The notes under the pieces were generated by a model. That model saw only the letters and a list, made by a program, of their open reading frames with translations, was not told the origin of the DNA and made no database searches. Positions 11,678 to 23,631 of a stretch of DNA of 64,000 nucleotides are shown piece by piece (within the stretch, counting starts at the first letter, position 1; every line of letters starts with the position of its first letter). Origin of the DNA: Callorhinus ursinus (taxonomy: Eukaryota > Chordata > Mammalia > Carnivora > Otariidae); assembly GCF_003265705.1 (NCBI RefSeq), contig NW_020312785.1:135221376-135285375 (forward strand), given 5' to 3'. A program made the position numbers and the translations under genes.

Positions 11678-11728
11678 TATATATATGTAATATATATATA
11701 TATATATGTATATATATATTATATATAT
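11678..11728. repeat. (TA)n microsatellite
   Basis: About 50 bases of TA repeats, broken by ATGTA and TTA. Confidence 0.95.
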
Positions 11729-12748
11729 GGTTTTTTTTTGTAAATTTTGGGATTCTGGAACAGATTGCATTTGAAATATCTTTCTTACAGCTCTAAGAAA
11801 CTCAAGGTTTAGAACCCACTGAACCAATCTGTGGTAGGTTGAATTATTAACCCCAGTTCTCTCCCTGTACCACACCCTTGCCATGACCTTTTCATGGATG
11901 GAATATAATTCCACACTTCTTGACTTTGGGATTGGTCATGTGACTTGCCCTAGCCAATGGCAGGTTAGGCAGAAACGACCTGTAAATTCTCAGTGTAAAG
12001 CATTTATCATGGTGACAGCTAAATGATACATAATTTAATCCCTAATTTTACAGATGAAGAAACTGAGGATCTAAGAAACGAAATGACTATCCTCAGGAGC
12101 CTTCATCCAAAGGAATAATTCAAAATGGTATAGGCCTTTCATGGCAGGCCAGAAGATGGACACCCTGAGAAAGAGGTTTTCAACATTCTTCCTTTTTCTT
12201 TTTTTAATTAATTTATATTTTTGATGTAGTGTCCCATGATTCATTGTTTGCATATAACACCCAGTGCTCCATTCAATACGTGCCCTCTTTAATACCCATC
12301 ACCAGGCTAACCCATCCCCCCAACCCCCTCCCCTCTGAACCCTCAATTTGTTTCTCCAAGTCCACAGTCTCTCATGGTTCTTCTCCCCCTCCCCTCCAAT
12401 TCCCCCCTTCATTTTTCCCTTCCTACTATCCCCCCTTTTTTTTAACCTAATGTATTATTTGTTTCAGAGGTACAGGTCTGTGATTTATCAGTCTTACACA
12501 ATTCACAACACTCACCATAGCGCATACCTTCCCCAATGTCTATCACCCAGCCACCCCATCCCTCCCACCCCCCACCACTCCAGCAACCGTCAGTTTGTTT
12601 CCTGAGATTAAGAATTCCTCCTATCAGTGAGATCATATGATACATGTCTTTCTCTGATTGACTTATTTCGCTTAGCATAATACCCTCTAGTTCCATCCAC
12701 ATCGTTGCAAATGGCAAGATGTTTTTTTTGATGGCTGCATAATATTCC

Positions 12749-12749
<1 letters not shown>

Positions 12750-12799
<50 letters not shown>
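12750..12799. repeat. (TG)n microsatellite inside the LINE-1
   Basis: A 50-base TG run replaces the short TATATA/CA stretch normally found just before 'aatggaatattac' near the end of LINE-1 ORF2. It therefore arose by expansion inside the element. Confidence 0.95.
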
Positions 12800-12802
<3 letters not shown>

Positions 12803-13094
12803 CCACATCGTCTTTATCCATTCATCTGTTGATAGACATCTTGGCTCTTCCATAGTTCGGCTATTGTGGACATTGCTGCTATAAACATTGGGGTGCATGT
12901 ACCCCTTTGGATCACTACATTTGTATCCAAAATCTATAAAGAATTTATCAAACTCAACACCCAAAGAACAAATAATCCAATCAAGAAATGGGCACAAGAC
13001 ATGAACTGACATTTTTCCAAAGAAGACATCCAAATGACCAACAGACACATGAAAAAATGCTCAACATCACTCAGCATTAGGGAAATCCAAATCA

Positions 13095-13190
13095 AAACCT
13101 CAATGAGATACCACTTCACACCAGTCAGAATGGCTAAAATTAACAATGAAACCTCAATGAGATGCCGCCTCACACCAGTCAGAATGGCAG
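13095..13190 (+). repeat. 54-bp tandem duplication within LINE-1 ORF2 remnant
   Basis: Two adjacent copies start with 'aaacctcaatgagat' at 13095 and 13149, 54 bases apart, and both contain 'cacaccagtcagaatggc'. The large LINE-1 at 17.7-23.8 kb has the corresponding sequence once. Since 54 is a multiple of three, the reading frame passes through unbroken. Confidence 0.85.
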
Positions 13191-13392
13191 GAAACAACAG
13201 TTGTTGGCAAGGATGCAGAGAAAGGGGAACCCTCCTACACTGTTGGTGGGAATGCAAGCTGGTGCAGCCACTCTGGAAAACAGTATGGAGGTTCCTCAAG
13301 AAGTTGAAAATAGAGCTACCGTATGACCCAGCAATTGCACTACTGGGTATTTACCCCAAAGATACAAATATAGTGATTCAACATTCTTCCTT

Positions 13393-16072
13393 CTGATCAC
13401 ACAAAGTAAATGAGCATCTTAAAGGTCGATGTGCCTTTGGAGTAGCAGCTTTGGTCTTCTCCAGAAAACTTCATCATATCATGCCCAGCCAAGGAAACAA
13501 CTGAAGTTCAATGGGACCATTTCATGCTCTGCAAGGTGGAGACTGGTGTCCTTGCACTTGCTCTGCTGACTTCAGCTCCCTTACTCTCAAACTATCATGT
13601 ACTACCTAGTGGAATGAGAACAAATGCCATTAAATGCTATTGTCCCAAGCATGACAAAATGGCTTTATGCCAATTATTAAGATGTATACAGCTAAATGCC
13701 TTTATTTAGTACCCCAATATAGCCCCTTGCCCAGTGGACAATTACCTACGGTAGTTAATATGACAGGGTGAAATGAGAGTGGAACTGTTTATTATGTTTG
13801 AGCCCAATCAGAACTCATACTTGCAATTACACTTTAAGACTCAAGAGTGTCCACACTGGGTGATTGACAATATGCTCTAAAAGATAATGCAAAATGAATC
13901 TACATGTGTTTAACAAACCTAAAGGACATCTTTTCAATGCCTGTGAATGTCACAGAGCCTGGTGTTTTGGATTACCAGAGTATTTCTTGGAACCTCCTGT
14001 TTTGCCAAATATCCTGAATTCAGTCCCAAGTATTCTCCCAATTCACAGCCACGTGGTAGGCTCCGTGCTAAAGGGAGATTAGCATTGCAGCATCCTTGCA
14101 CAAGGCCCAGACTACGCAATGTTAAAAGAAAAAAAAAAAAGATAAACATGATTCTAGGCACATTCTGTGCCTCATCTCCATGGCCCAGTTCCTGTTATCC
14201 ATCATGTAGGTTTTAAAATAGTCCACGTTTTTCAGTCCTCTAAAGTCAACAGTTCTGGAAAGTTGGCAGGTACACTTGTTTAAACAAAGCTCCCAAGTTT
14301 TCTGCTGGCAGGTGTTTCCAGAGTTCTTGGAGCACAATTCTTTGGATAGGATATGTGCCAATATACATAGCAACAGGGGGAAAAAAGTGTTTTCCTTTGC
14401 CATGGTGGAGACACCAAAATGCCTCAGATGCAAAGCTGGACATTCAGTTTGGGGGCTTATTTTGGCTCTGGGTCAAAGGATAAACAAATAATAAAATCAT
14501 ACATCTCTCTGTCCAGAACTCTGATGAGCTGCAGAGTAGAATAGGGCTGCTTATCAAATTGGCAGCATCAGCTGCCATCTATGTACAGTTTGACCTGAAT
14601 AGCTTGGTTCTTCCTTCTCTGTCAATTCCCCTGGACTCCAGAATGTCCCATTCTCAAGCTTTCTAGCTAATTCTGCTTGAAATTGAGAGTGGGGATGGTG
14701 GGTTTGAAATTTAGGATGATAAAGGCAAATCAGGTAAGACTTTCTTCTTCCCCCAGTCACTGATTTTAGTTACTCTTAAATCCAACTTTCCAAAAGTGAA
14801 ACCTGGTATTGCTTTACAAGCACATGATTAGTTTTATAATCTGTTCCTTGGCAGTTGAACTAATTCATATTTGCTGCCATTAGATTCATTCCCCTAGCTA
14901 TTCAATTAAACTCAGCATCGGTGCTAGAACGCCACAAGAAAGAAGTAATCCCTTGTCTCTCACCCTGAACTGAATGAAAATAAACAGAAGAATTTTTTTT
15001 TTTTTTAAGCAACACCAAAGTCTAAAGAGGGGAAATATAAGGATGGAAGGGAAAGGTTTTGGGGACAAGTTTTTAAAACTCAAAGGAAGTCAAAATGTTT
15101 TTGGTTTAAGAAAGTACTTAATGGTCATTAAATTGTAACCCAGTGAAAATTAAGAGTTTCAAACGCTGCCTATAAAAATTTAGACTATTAGGCATTACTT
15201 AAAGTTATTTTAAGGCATTTCTTCTTTAGTTACTTGTTAGTGGTGAATGTGTTTTTAAGTTAAGTTCTTCCGTTCTTATATTAATTGGTCTTATCTTGGA
15301 GTTCCCATTATGCCCCTTTCTGTGTTGTCCCTCTGCTCTATCTTCTTCATATTTTCTTGCCATTTAGTATCTTTGGAAGCATCTTTCCAAAGTTCCAGGT
15401 GAAGATACCCTTTACAGATATTCTGGGTTTAGAATGGGCCCTTTCAGGAAAGAGTCATGCACACAGCAGAGATGCTTATCTCAAAAAATCCATCAGCCTC
15501 AAAAATCAGAACTGGCCATTCATTGTCAGGGGAAACACCAATTCTTTTCTTCATGTTAACTGTGGCTACAAAAATAAAACACTTTGGTCAGACTCTTGAG
15601 TTTTTCACCTACAGAAGATATCTGAAGGAATAGCTATGGTTAAAAATGTAGACTTTGTTTGGACAGACCTGAGTTCAAATTCCCTCTTAGCCTCCTACTT
15701 GTAGGGTGTTTTAAAATGAGCATCTTAATTCAATAATGACTGAATTCTGACACTGCCTTTTTCTAGATGTGAGACTTAGATGAACCTATCAAACTCTTTG
15801 GGTTTTGCTTTTCTCCAGGGCAGAATGGGCAACATGAGTAGATACGGTAGGGAGAATGAAATAGCACATGTCAAGTACAGAGCCCAGAAAAACAACTCCA
15901 GAGGAGGACAGTCAAAATTAAGTGTACTTGGCCGCAAACTTGATACCGCTTTTTGTTTTAACTTTCATTGTGTTTTATCTCATGAGTCATAAGTTTTTGT
16001 TGTAGAAAACCAGAAAATATAGATCAGTCAAAAAAAATTAAAGTCGTTTCCTTACCTATAGAACCATCAGTC
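13393..16072. other. Intergenic stretch, mostly unique
   Basis: No gene is recognised. A-tracts occur at about 14129-14140 and 14993-15006 without an identifiable inserted body. A possible MIR fragment lies at about 15640-15720 ('gacctgagttcaaattccctc'). Open frames are short and show no recognisable domain. Confidence 0.4.
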
Positions 16073-16336
16073 AGAAATAGTTACCACGGAGGATGCCTGG
16101 GTGGCTCAGTTGGTTAAGCATCTGCCTTCAGCTCAGGTCATGATCTCGGGATTCTGGGATCAAGTCCCACATCGGGCTCCCTGCTTAGTGGGGAGCCTGC
16201 TTCTCCCTCTCCTTCTCCCTCTGCTCCTTCCAGACCCCCAACTCATGCTCTCTCTTTCTCAAATAAATAAATAAAAATCTTTAAAAAATAAAAATATAAA
16301 ATAAATTAAAAAACAAAAAGAAATAATGACCATGGA
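16073..16336 (+). mobile_element. Can-SINE (plus) with target duplication
   Basis: The body at 16091-16318 has the head 'ggatgcctgggtggctcagtt' and the tail 'caaataaataaataaaaatc' plus an A-rich extension. It is flanked by an 18-base direct repeat with a few mismatches: AGAAATAGTTACCACGGA at 16073 and AGAAATAATGACCATGGA at 16319. Confidence 0.95.
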
Positions 16337-17252
16337 GAGTTTGGTTAAATCCTTTCAGACTTAATCCTGAAATATTTGGGTGATGGTACATCACTCCCCA
16401 TAGGCTGCGTTTCCACCTTGAAGATGAGCCTCCTGCTGTCCCTCATGAAAGTGAGTAAAGAAGGCTATGGGAAAATTGATTTCCACAAGATAAGTCAGGA
16501 GAAAAGATCCTGAGAGGATTTCGGAAGAAATGAACTTTTTTGTTTGTTTGTTTTCACAAATGAAGACACTTTGTGAATTCCGGGCAGGATATTGTTTTCT
16601 GCCAGATAATTTTTGGGAGAGGCAGGAATGCAAAGCCAGAGTTTCTCTCGGAAAAATAACAGGCCCTGGAGGATCTCTGCTGGGTAAGTTTCAGTAAGTG
16701 TGACAAATGAAATACTATTTTTCCTGGTAACTTCCAATGACTGGGTGGGAAAGGACTGATAAAGCAATAACTTATTTTTACAAGTTGCCTCCTTTTTCCC
16801 TTGATTAGTGCAAATTTGTGAAAACTTTTTGGCTCTCGCCATGCTCCTTACTATCAAAATAGCTGAACAATCATTTGTTTAAAATTTCACCTAAAACCTA
16901 TTTGTTAACAATGTTTGCATGTAACATGTAGCATGTTGCTTTATTATACTTGGAATATGAATAGCATAGCTACCATTTTGGGGGTGCTCTGTTTCTGCAT
17001 ACAGCTTCCAAATTCCATTTTTAAATTAACCAAACACTGAAGCTTAAAGAGATGGAGTAAAATGCTCAAGGTCACAGAGTGAGTGAATGGTGGAACTGGC
17101 AAACACAGGTCTACCTCAGTCCAAAAACTGTATTATATTCACCAGAACATGTTAGTCCTCACTGTGTGTACACACATCCATACACACTCTATACCACTTG
17201 CCACATGCAATCAAAGCAACTGCTCATAAAGAAAGATGTGCATAAGTATGGA

Positions 17253-17280
17253 AATATTTGAATCTAGGAATTCAAATATT
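17253..17280. repeat. Inverted repeat, 11-bp arms
   Basis: AATATTTGAAT at 17253-17263 pairs perfectly with ATTCAAATATT at 17270-17280 around a 6-base loop. Confidence 0.9.
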
Positions 17281-17489
17281 AGAATGGAATGCTATGGCCC
17301 TAGACTTATAATTTCATTGGGAACTTCACTAGTCTCTGTGTGGCACAGTTAAGAATAAGTTAATAAAATCCACTGATTGTCAAGCACCTTTATATACACA
17401 TGAATATTATATTTGTATGACCCAGGAGAAAAAAAAGAAAAAAATACCAGTTAGTTTTGACTGATCTGGTTTTCTACAACAAAAAAATC

Positions 17490-17540
17490 AAATACCAAGG
17501 CTTTGATATAAGTCCTATAGGACCTACAGCCTTGGTATTT
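17490..17540. repeat. 51-bp hairpin with palindromic core
   Basis: AAATACCAAGGC at 17490-17501 pairs perfectly with GCCTTGGTATTT at 17529-17540. The centre holds a second perfect palindrome, GTCCTATAGGAC, at 17512-17523. The internal loop is 10 bases on one side and 5 on the other. It could be a relic of a small inverted-repeat transposon or a chance hairpin. Confidence 0.85.
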
Positions 17541-17731
17541 TTGGGGAGAAGACCACAACTAAGCTCCAGCAACTGCAGTATAAGAACAGGGCCGAGCTGG
17601 AGGGCGAGGGGGAACGAGTTTGAGATGAAAAGATGACACAGAATTGTTCTCAGTGACCAAAACCCAAACCCAAACATTTCCTTTTCCCCCCATACTTCAT
17701 AGAGTCTTCAATCCCTTAAAAAATGTAATGA

Positions 17732-18557
17732 ATGGTAGGAAAGATGGAGGAGGAGTAGGGAACCCTATTTCAACTGGTCCCCAGAATTGATCTGGATATC
17801 TACCAGACCACTCTGAGCACCCACAAAACCAGCCTGAGATGTAAGAAGATCTGGATCTCTACAAACAGATTATCACAGGCGGTTGGTTTCAAGGTACCAA
17901 GCGGGGAGCCGTGATTCCACGGGCAGATATGGGAGGATAAACGGCAGCGGAAGGGATCCGGGCGGGGGGGATCCTACAGGGCAGGTGAGCGACAGCCTCG
18001 TGGGCTGGGAACAGGGCACAGAAGCGCAGACCGGTAGTGGCCCCAGATTTGGGGACAGCTGGCGGTTTTAGAGCCACAAAGGGCAGAGACGTGCTCCGAC
18101 CTGGAGGCAGGACTGGGGGCGCTGCGGAGGGGCACACAACCCAGGACACTGCAGTTTATAGCAGTTATAGCAGCATGGACAGAAACGGAGACGGTGTGGC
18201 CTAGAGAGCTCACTGAAGAACAGACTGCGATCTCTCTGCTCTGAGGCAGAGGGTTGGAAATGGTCTCTTCTGCTCTGACTCACGGAAGAGACGCGGAAAG
18301 CCACCAGGAAAAGCCACCAGAGAACAAAAGCCCCCAAAACTGATTCCCGCTGAGCCCATCCCCCGCCACAGGGGGGCAGGGCAACTCTGCCCAAACAGGG
18401 TTGCCTGAGTACCAGCGCGGCAGGCCCCTCCCCCAGAAGACAGGCTGGGAAAACAAGGGGCCAGCAACCCTAAGGTCCCAAGAAAACAGGTGCATTTTGC
18501 TTGGGTTCTGGTCAATAATTTGGACTCTATACATTCCCTCAAACACCCATCAACAGA
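17732..18557 (+). promoter_or_regulatory. LINE-1 5' UTR / internal promoter region
   Basis: It begins near 'aaagatggaggaggagtagg', the usual start phrase of carnivore LINE-1. It becomes G+C-rich with several CpG between about 17890 and 18140, unlike the AT-rich surroundings. By family knowledge this part carries the internal RNA polymerase II promoter. No individual factor site is claimed. Confidence 0.7.
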
Positions 18558-19448
18558 ATGACTAGGAGGAGGAACCCCCAAAAGAGAAAAGACTCAGAGA
18601 TCATGACTTCTGCTGCAGATTTACAAATGGATGCAGATCTAACCAAGATGTCGGAGGTGGAATTCAGGCGAGCAATTGTGAAGACAATGGCTAGAATGGA
18701 GACATCGATTAATGGCAACACAGAGTCTCTAAGGGCAGAAATGAAAGCTGAATTGGCAGAACTTAAACATGCTATCAATGAGATCCAATCCAATCTAGAT
18801 AATCTAACAGCTAGGGTAACTGAGGCAGAAGAACGAATAAGCAACCTGGAAGACAATATAATAGATAGAAAGGGAAACGAGGAGGCCAGGGAAAAACAAC
18901 TCAGAATCCATGAAAATAGAATCAGAGAAATAAGTGACACCATGAAGCGTTCCAATGTCAGAATAATTGGAATCCCGGAGGGAGTGGAGAGAGAGAGAGG
19001 ACTAGAAGATGTATTTGAGCAAATTGTAGCTGAGAACTTCCCTAATCTGGGGAATGAAACAAACATTCGCATCCTAGAGGCAGAGAGGACCCCTCCCAGG
19101 ATCAAAGAAAACAGGCCAACACCCCGGCACGTAATAGTAAAACTTGCAAATCTTAGAACCAAGGAAACCATCTTAAGGGCAGTTAGGGGGAAGAGATTCC
19201 TTACGTACAGAGGGAGGAACATCAAAATAACGTCAGACCTATCCACAGAGACCTGGCAAGCCAGAAAGGCCTGGCAAGACATATTCAGGGTACTAAATGA
19301 GAAGAACATGCAGCCAAGAATACTTTATCCGGCAAGGCTTTCATTTAGAATGGATGGAAAGAGGCAGAGCTTCCACGACCGGCAGAAACTAAAAGAATAT
19401 GTGACCACTAAGCCGGCCCTGCAAGAAATATTATGGGGGGTTCTATAA
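18558..19448 (+). CDS. LINE-1 ORF1 protein, intact
   Basis: An open frame of 296 codons encodes the LINE-1 RNA-binding chaperone that coats LINE-1 RNA in cytoplasmic particles. The start MTRRRNPQKRKDSE is the usual basic N-terminus of carnivore ORF1. Residues about 50-115 form a heptad-rich coiled coil (ELKHAINEIQSNLDNLTARV) used for trimer formation. Residues about 130-215 are the RRM-like part (NVRIIGIPEGVERE, TPRHVIVKLAN). The C-terminal domain contains FRVLNEKNMQPRILYPARL and ends TTKPALQEILWGVL. I judge the length full for carnivore copies. It is separated from ORF2 by 78 bases. The complete frame suggests a young copy; whether it is expressed cannot be told from sequence. The long open frame on the opposite strand here is a shadow. 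Confidence 0.9.
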   Translation: MTRRRNPQKRKDSEIMTSAADLQMDADLTKMSEVEFRRAIVKTMARMETSINGNTESLRAEMKAELAELKHAINEIQSNLDNLTARVTEAEERISNLEDNIIDRKGNEEAREKQLRIHENRIREISDTMKRSNVRIIGIPEGVERERGLEDVFEQIVAENFPNLGNETNIRILEAERTPPRIKENRPTPRHVIVKLANLRTKETILRAVRGKRFLTYRGRNIKITSDLSTETWQARKAWQDIFRVLNEKNMQPRILYPARLSFRMDGKRQSFHDRQKLKEYVTTKPALQEILWGVL

Positions 19449-19526
19449 AAGGAGAAAGACCCCAAGAGTAATATACAACAGAAATTTACAGAGACAATCT
19501 ATAAAAACAACATCTTCACAGGCAAC

Positions 19527-22500
19527 ATGATGACAACTAATTCATATCTTTCAATAATCACTCTCAACGCGAATGGCCTAAATGCTCCCATAAAATAGTA
19601 CAGGGTTGCAGATTGGGTAAAAAGACAGGACCCATCCATATGCAGTCTACAAGAGACTTACTTTGAACCTAAAGATACATCCAGACTGAAAGTGAAGGGA
19701 TGGAGATCCATCTTCCATGCCAGCAGACCTCAAAAGAAAGCTGGGGTAGCAATTCTTATATCAGACAATTTAGATTTTAAACTAAAGTCTGTAATTAGAG
19801 ACACAGAAGGACACTATATCATTCTTAAAGGGTCTATCCAACAAGAAGATCTAACAATTGTAAATATCTATGCCCCCAACATGGGAGCAGCCATCCACAT
19901 AAGCCAACTGTTAACCAAAATAAAGAGTCATATTGATAACAACAACATGTTAATTGTAGGAGACCTCAATACTTCACTCTCAGCAATGGCCAGATCATCT
20001 AAGCAGAAAATCAACAAGGAAACAAGAGCTTTGAATGATACACTGGATCAGATGGACCTCATAGATATTTACAGAACATTCCACCCTAAAACAACAGAAT
20101 ACTCATTCTTCTCAAGTGTACATGGAACTTTCTCCAGAATAGACCACATACTGGGTCACAAATCAGGTCTCAACCTATCCCAAAAGACTGAGATTATTCC
20201 CTGCATATTTTCAGACCACAATGCCTTAAAACTGGAACTCAATCACAAGAAAAAATTTGGCAGAAATTCAAACACTTGGAAGCTAAAGACCACTCTGCTC
20301 AAGAATGTTTGGGTCAACCAGGAAATCAAAGAAGAGCTTAAACAATTCATGGAAATCAATGAGAACGAAAACACATCGGTCCAAAACCTATGGGATACTG
20401 CAAAGGCGGTCCTAAGGCGGAAATACATAGCCATCCAAGCCTCACTCAAAAAAATAGAAAAATCCCGAATTCACCAACTAACTCTACACCTTAAAGAACT
20501 AGAGAAAAAGCAACAAACGATGCCTAAGCCACACATTAGAAGAGAAATAATTAAAATTAGAGCAGAAATCAATGAATTAGAAACCAGAAACACAGTAGAT
20601 CAGATCAACAAAACTAGAAGTTGGTTCTTTGAAAGAATTAGTAAGACCGATAAACCACTGGCCAGACTTATCCAAAAGAAAAGAGAAAGGACCCAAATTA
20701 ATAAAATTATGAATGAAAGGGGAGAGATCACGACTAACACCAAGGAAATAGAAACAATTATTAGAAATTATTATCAACAACTATATGCCAATAAACTGAG
20801 GAATCTGGATGAAATGGAGGCCTTCCTGGAAACATATAAGCTGCCAAGACTGAAACAGGAAGAAACTGACAACCTGAATAGGCCAATAACCAGTAACGAG
20901 ATTGAAGCAGTGATCAAAAACCTCCCAAAAAACAAGAGTCCAGGGCCTGATGGATTCCCTGGGGAATTCTACCAAACATTCAAAGAAGAAATAATACCTA
21001 TTCTCCTGAAGCTGTTTCAAAAAATAGAAACAGAAGGAAAACTTCCAAACTCATTCTATGAGGCCAGCATTACCTTAATCCCCAAACCAGGCAAAGACCC
21101 CATCAAAAGAATTTCAGACCGATATCCCTGATGAATATAGATTCCAAAATCCTCAACAAAATCCTAGCTCATAGGATCCAACAATACATTAAAAGGATCA
21201 TCCACCACGACCAAGTGGGATTTATCCCCAGGATGCAAGGGTGGTTCAACATTCACAAATCAATCAATGTGATAGAACACATTAATAAGAGGAGGGAGAA
21301 GAACCATATGGTCCTCTCAATTGATGCAGAAAAGGCATTTTACAAAATACAACATCCTTTCCTGATTAAAACTCTTCAGAGTATAGGGATAGAGGGAACA
21401 TTCCTCAAGTTCATAAAATCCATCTATGAAAAACCCACAGCGAATATCATCCTCAATGGGGAAAAGCTGAGAGCCTTTCCCTTAAGATCAGGAACACGTC
21501 AAGGATGCCCACTCTCGCCACTATTGTTCAACATAGTACTAGAAGTTCTAGCGACAGCAATCAGACAACAAAAAGAAATAAAAGGTATTCAAATTGGCAA
21601 AGAAGGAGTCAAGCTCTCTCTTTTTGCAGATGACATGATACTTTATGTGGAAAACCCAAAAGACTCCACTCCCAAATTACTAGAACTCATACAGCAATTC
21701 AGTAATGTGGCAGGATACAAAATCAATGCACAGAAATCAGTTGCTTTCTTATACACTAACAATGCAACTGTAGAAAGAGAAATTAGAGAAACAATTCCAT
21801 TTACAATAGCACCAAAAACCATAAGATACCTCGGAATAAAGCTAACCAAAGAGGTAAAGGATCTATACTCTAGGAATTACAGAACACTCATGAAAGAAAT
21901 TGAAGAAGACACAAAAAGATGGAAAAATATTCCATGCTTATGGATCGGAAGAAAAAACATTGTTAAAATGTCTATGCTACCCAGAGCAATCTATACCTTC
22001 AATGCCATCCCAATCAAAATTCCAATGACATTTTTCAAAGTGCTGGAACAAACAATCCTAAAATTTGGATGGAATCAGAAAAGACCCCGAATCGCCAAGG
22101 AAATGTTGAAAAAGAAAAACAAAGCTGGGGGCATCACGTGGCCTGATTTCAAGCTATATTACAAAGCCGTGATCACCAAGACAGCATGGTACTGGCACAA
22201 AAACAGACACACAGACCAATGCAACAGAATAGAGAGCCCAGATATGGACCCTCAAGTCTATGGTCAAATAATCTTTGACAAAGCAGGAAAAAACACGCAA
22301 TGGAAAAAAGAGAGTCTCTTCAATAAATGGTGCCGGGAAAATTGGACAGCCACATGCAGAAGAATGAAACTGGACCATTCTCTAACACCATTCACAAAGA
22401 TAAACTCAAAGTGGATGAAAGACCTCAATGTGAGACAGGAATCCATCAAAATCCTAGACGAGAACATAGGCAGTAACCACTTTGACATCAGCCACAGCAA

Positions 22501-23350
22501 CTTCTTTCAAGATACATCTCCAAAAGCTAGTGAAACAAAAGCCAAAAATGAACTTTTGGGACTTCATCAAGATAAAAACTTCTGCACAGCAAAGGAAACA
22601 GTCAACAAAACAAAGAGGCAACCCCCAGAATGGGAGAAGATATTTGCAAATGACACTACAGACAAAGGGCTGGTATCCAAGATCTATAAAGAACTTCTCA
22701 AACTCAACACCCAAAAAACAAATAATCAAGTCAAAAAGTGGGCAGAAGATATGAAAAGACAGTTCTCTGAAGAAGACATACAAATGGCTACCAGACACAT
22801 GAAAAAATGTTCATCATTAGCCATCAGGGAAATTCAAATCAAAACCACATTGAGATACCACCTTACACCAGTTAGAATGGCAAAAATGGACAGGGCAAGA
22901 AACAACAAACGTTGGAGAGGTTGTGGAGAAAGGGGAACCCTCTTACACTATTGGTGGGAATGCAAGTTGGTACAGCCACTTTGGAAAACAGTGTGGAAGT
23001 TCCTCAAAAATTTAAAAATAGAGCTACCCTATGACCCAGCAACTGCACTCCTGGGTATTTGCCCCAAAGACACAGATGTAATGAAAAGAAGGGCCATATG
23101 CACCCCAATGTTCACAGCAGCAATGTCCACAATAGCCAGACTGTGGAAGGAGCCGAGATGCCCTCCGACAGATGAATGGATAAAGAAGATGTGGTCCATA
23201 TATACAATGGAATATTACTCAGCCATCAGAAAGGATGACTACTGACCTCTTGCATTGACATGGATGGAACTGGAGGGAATTATGTTAAGTGAAATAAGTC
23301 AAGCAGAGAAAGACAATTATCATATGGTTTCACTTATTTGTGGAACATAA
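19527..23350 (+). pseudogene. LINE-1 ORF2 (endonuclease/reverse transcriptase), disrupted
   Basis: ORF2 begins at the ATG at 19527 with the endonuclease start (TLNANGLN). It is broken three times. A TAG at 19596-19598 is codon 24. A frameshift near 21108 comes from loss of bases before the RPISLMNID motif, moving the rest into another frame. A TGA at 23243-23245 precedes the natural end at 23348-23350. Still visible are the endonuclease motifs GDLN and SDHN, the reverse-transcriptase active-site motif FADD at 21623-21634, and the C-terminal cysteine/histidine motif [14 protein letters not shown]. The first stop falls within the endonuclease, upstream of most catalytic residues, so no functional ORF2 protein is expected from the natural start. 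The pieces are otherwise well kept, which fits recent decay. Confidence 0.92.
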
Positions 23351-23631
23351 GGAATAGCCTGGAGGACATTAGGAGAAGGAAGGGAAAAATGAAGGGGGGG
23401 AATCGGAGGAAGAGATGAACCATGAGAGACTATGGACTCTGAGAAACAAACAGGGTTTTAGAGGAGAGGGGTGGGGGGATGGGTTAGCCCGGTGATGGGT
23501 ATTAAGGAGGGCACGTACTGCATGGAGCACTGGGTGTTATACGAAAACAATGAAGCGTGGATCACCACATCAAAAACTAATGATGTATTGTATGGTGACT
23601 AACATAACATAATAAAATTTAAAAATGTTTA

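Larger units (their letters stand above)
12179..13392 (-). mobile_element. LINE-1 3' fragment with internal inversion (twin priming)
   Basis: A 5'-truncated carnivore LINE-1 flanked by a perfect 16-base duplication, TTCAACATTCTTCCTT, at 12179-12194 and 13377-13392. The left part, to about 12930, is the 3' UTR and ORF2 end on the minus strand (poly-T side at 12188-12206). The right part, about 12931-13376, is ORF2 C-terminal sequence on the plus strand, with translated phrases such as [19 protein letters not shown]. The two parts meet at 'tttgtatcc'/'aaaatctataaag'. Both contain the same 20 or so bases around 'gatacaaat.tagtgat', one at the inner junction and one beside the right duplication. 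This is the geometry expected when two primers extend on one LINE-1 RNA. Confidence 0.9.
16337..17717. other. Unique stretch with two inverted repeats
   Basis: No gene is recognised. Two perfect-armed palindromes lie at 17253-17280 and 17490-17540 (listed separately). A reversed MIR scrap may lie at about 17040-17130 ('aaatgctcaaggtcacagag'). Confidence 0.4.

Noticed and set aside
12442..13048. Minus-strand frames with LINE-1-like protein phrases
   Set aside because: They are pieces or shadows of the inverted LINE-1 fragment, not separate genes.
16495..16857. 120-codon minus-strand frame
   Set aside because: No similarity to known proteins and biased towards chance composition.
18539..19309. 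256-codon open frame on the minus strand
   Set aside because: It is the antisense shadow of LINE-1 ORF1 and has no protein-like features of its own.
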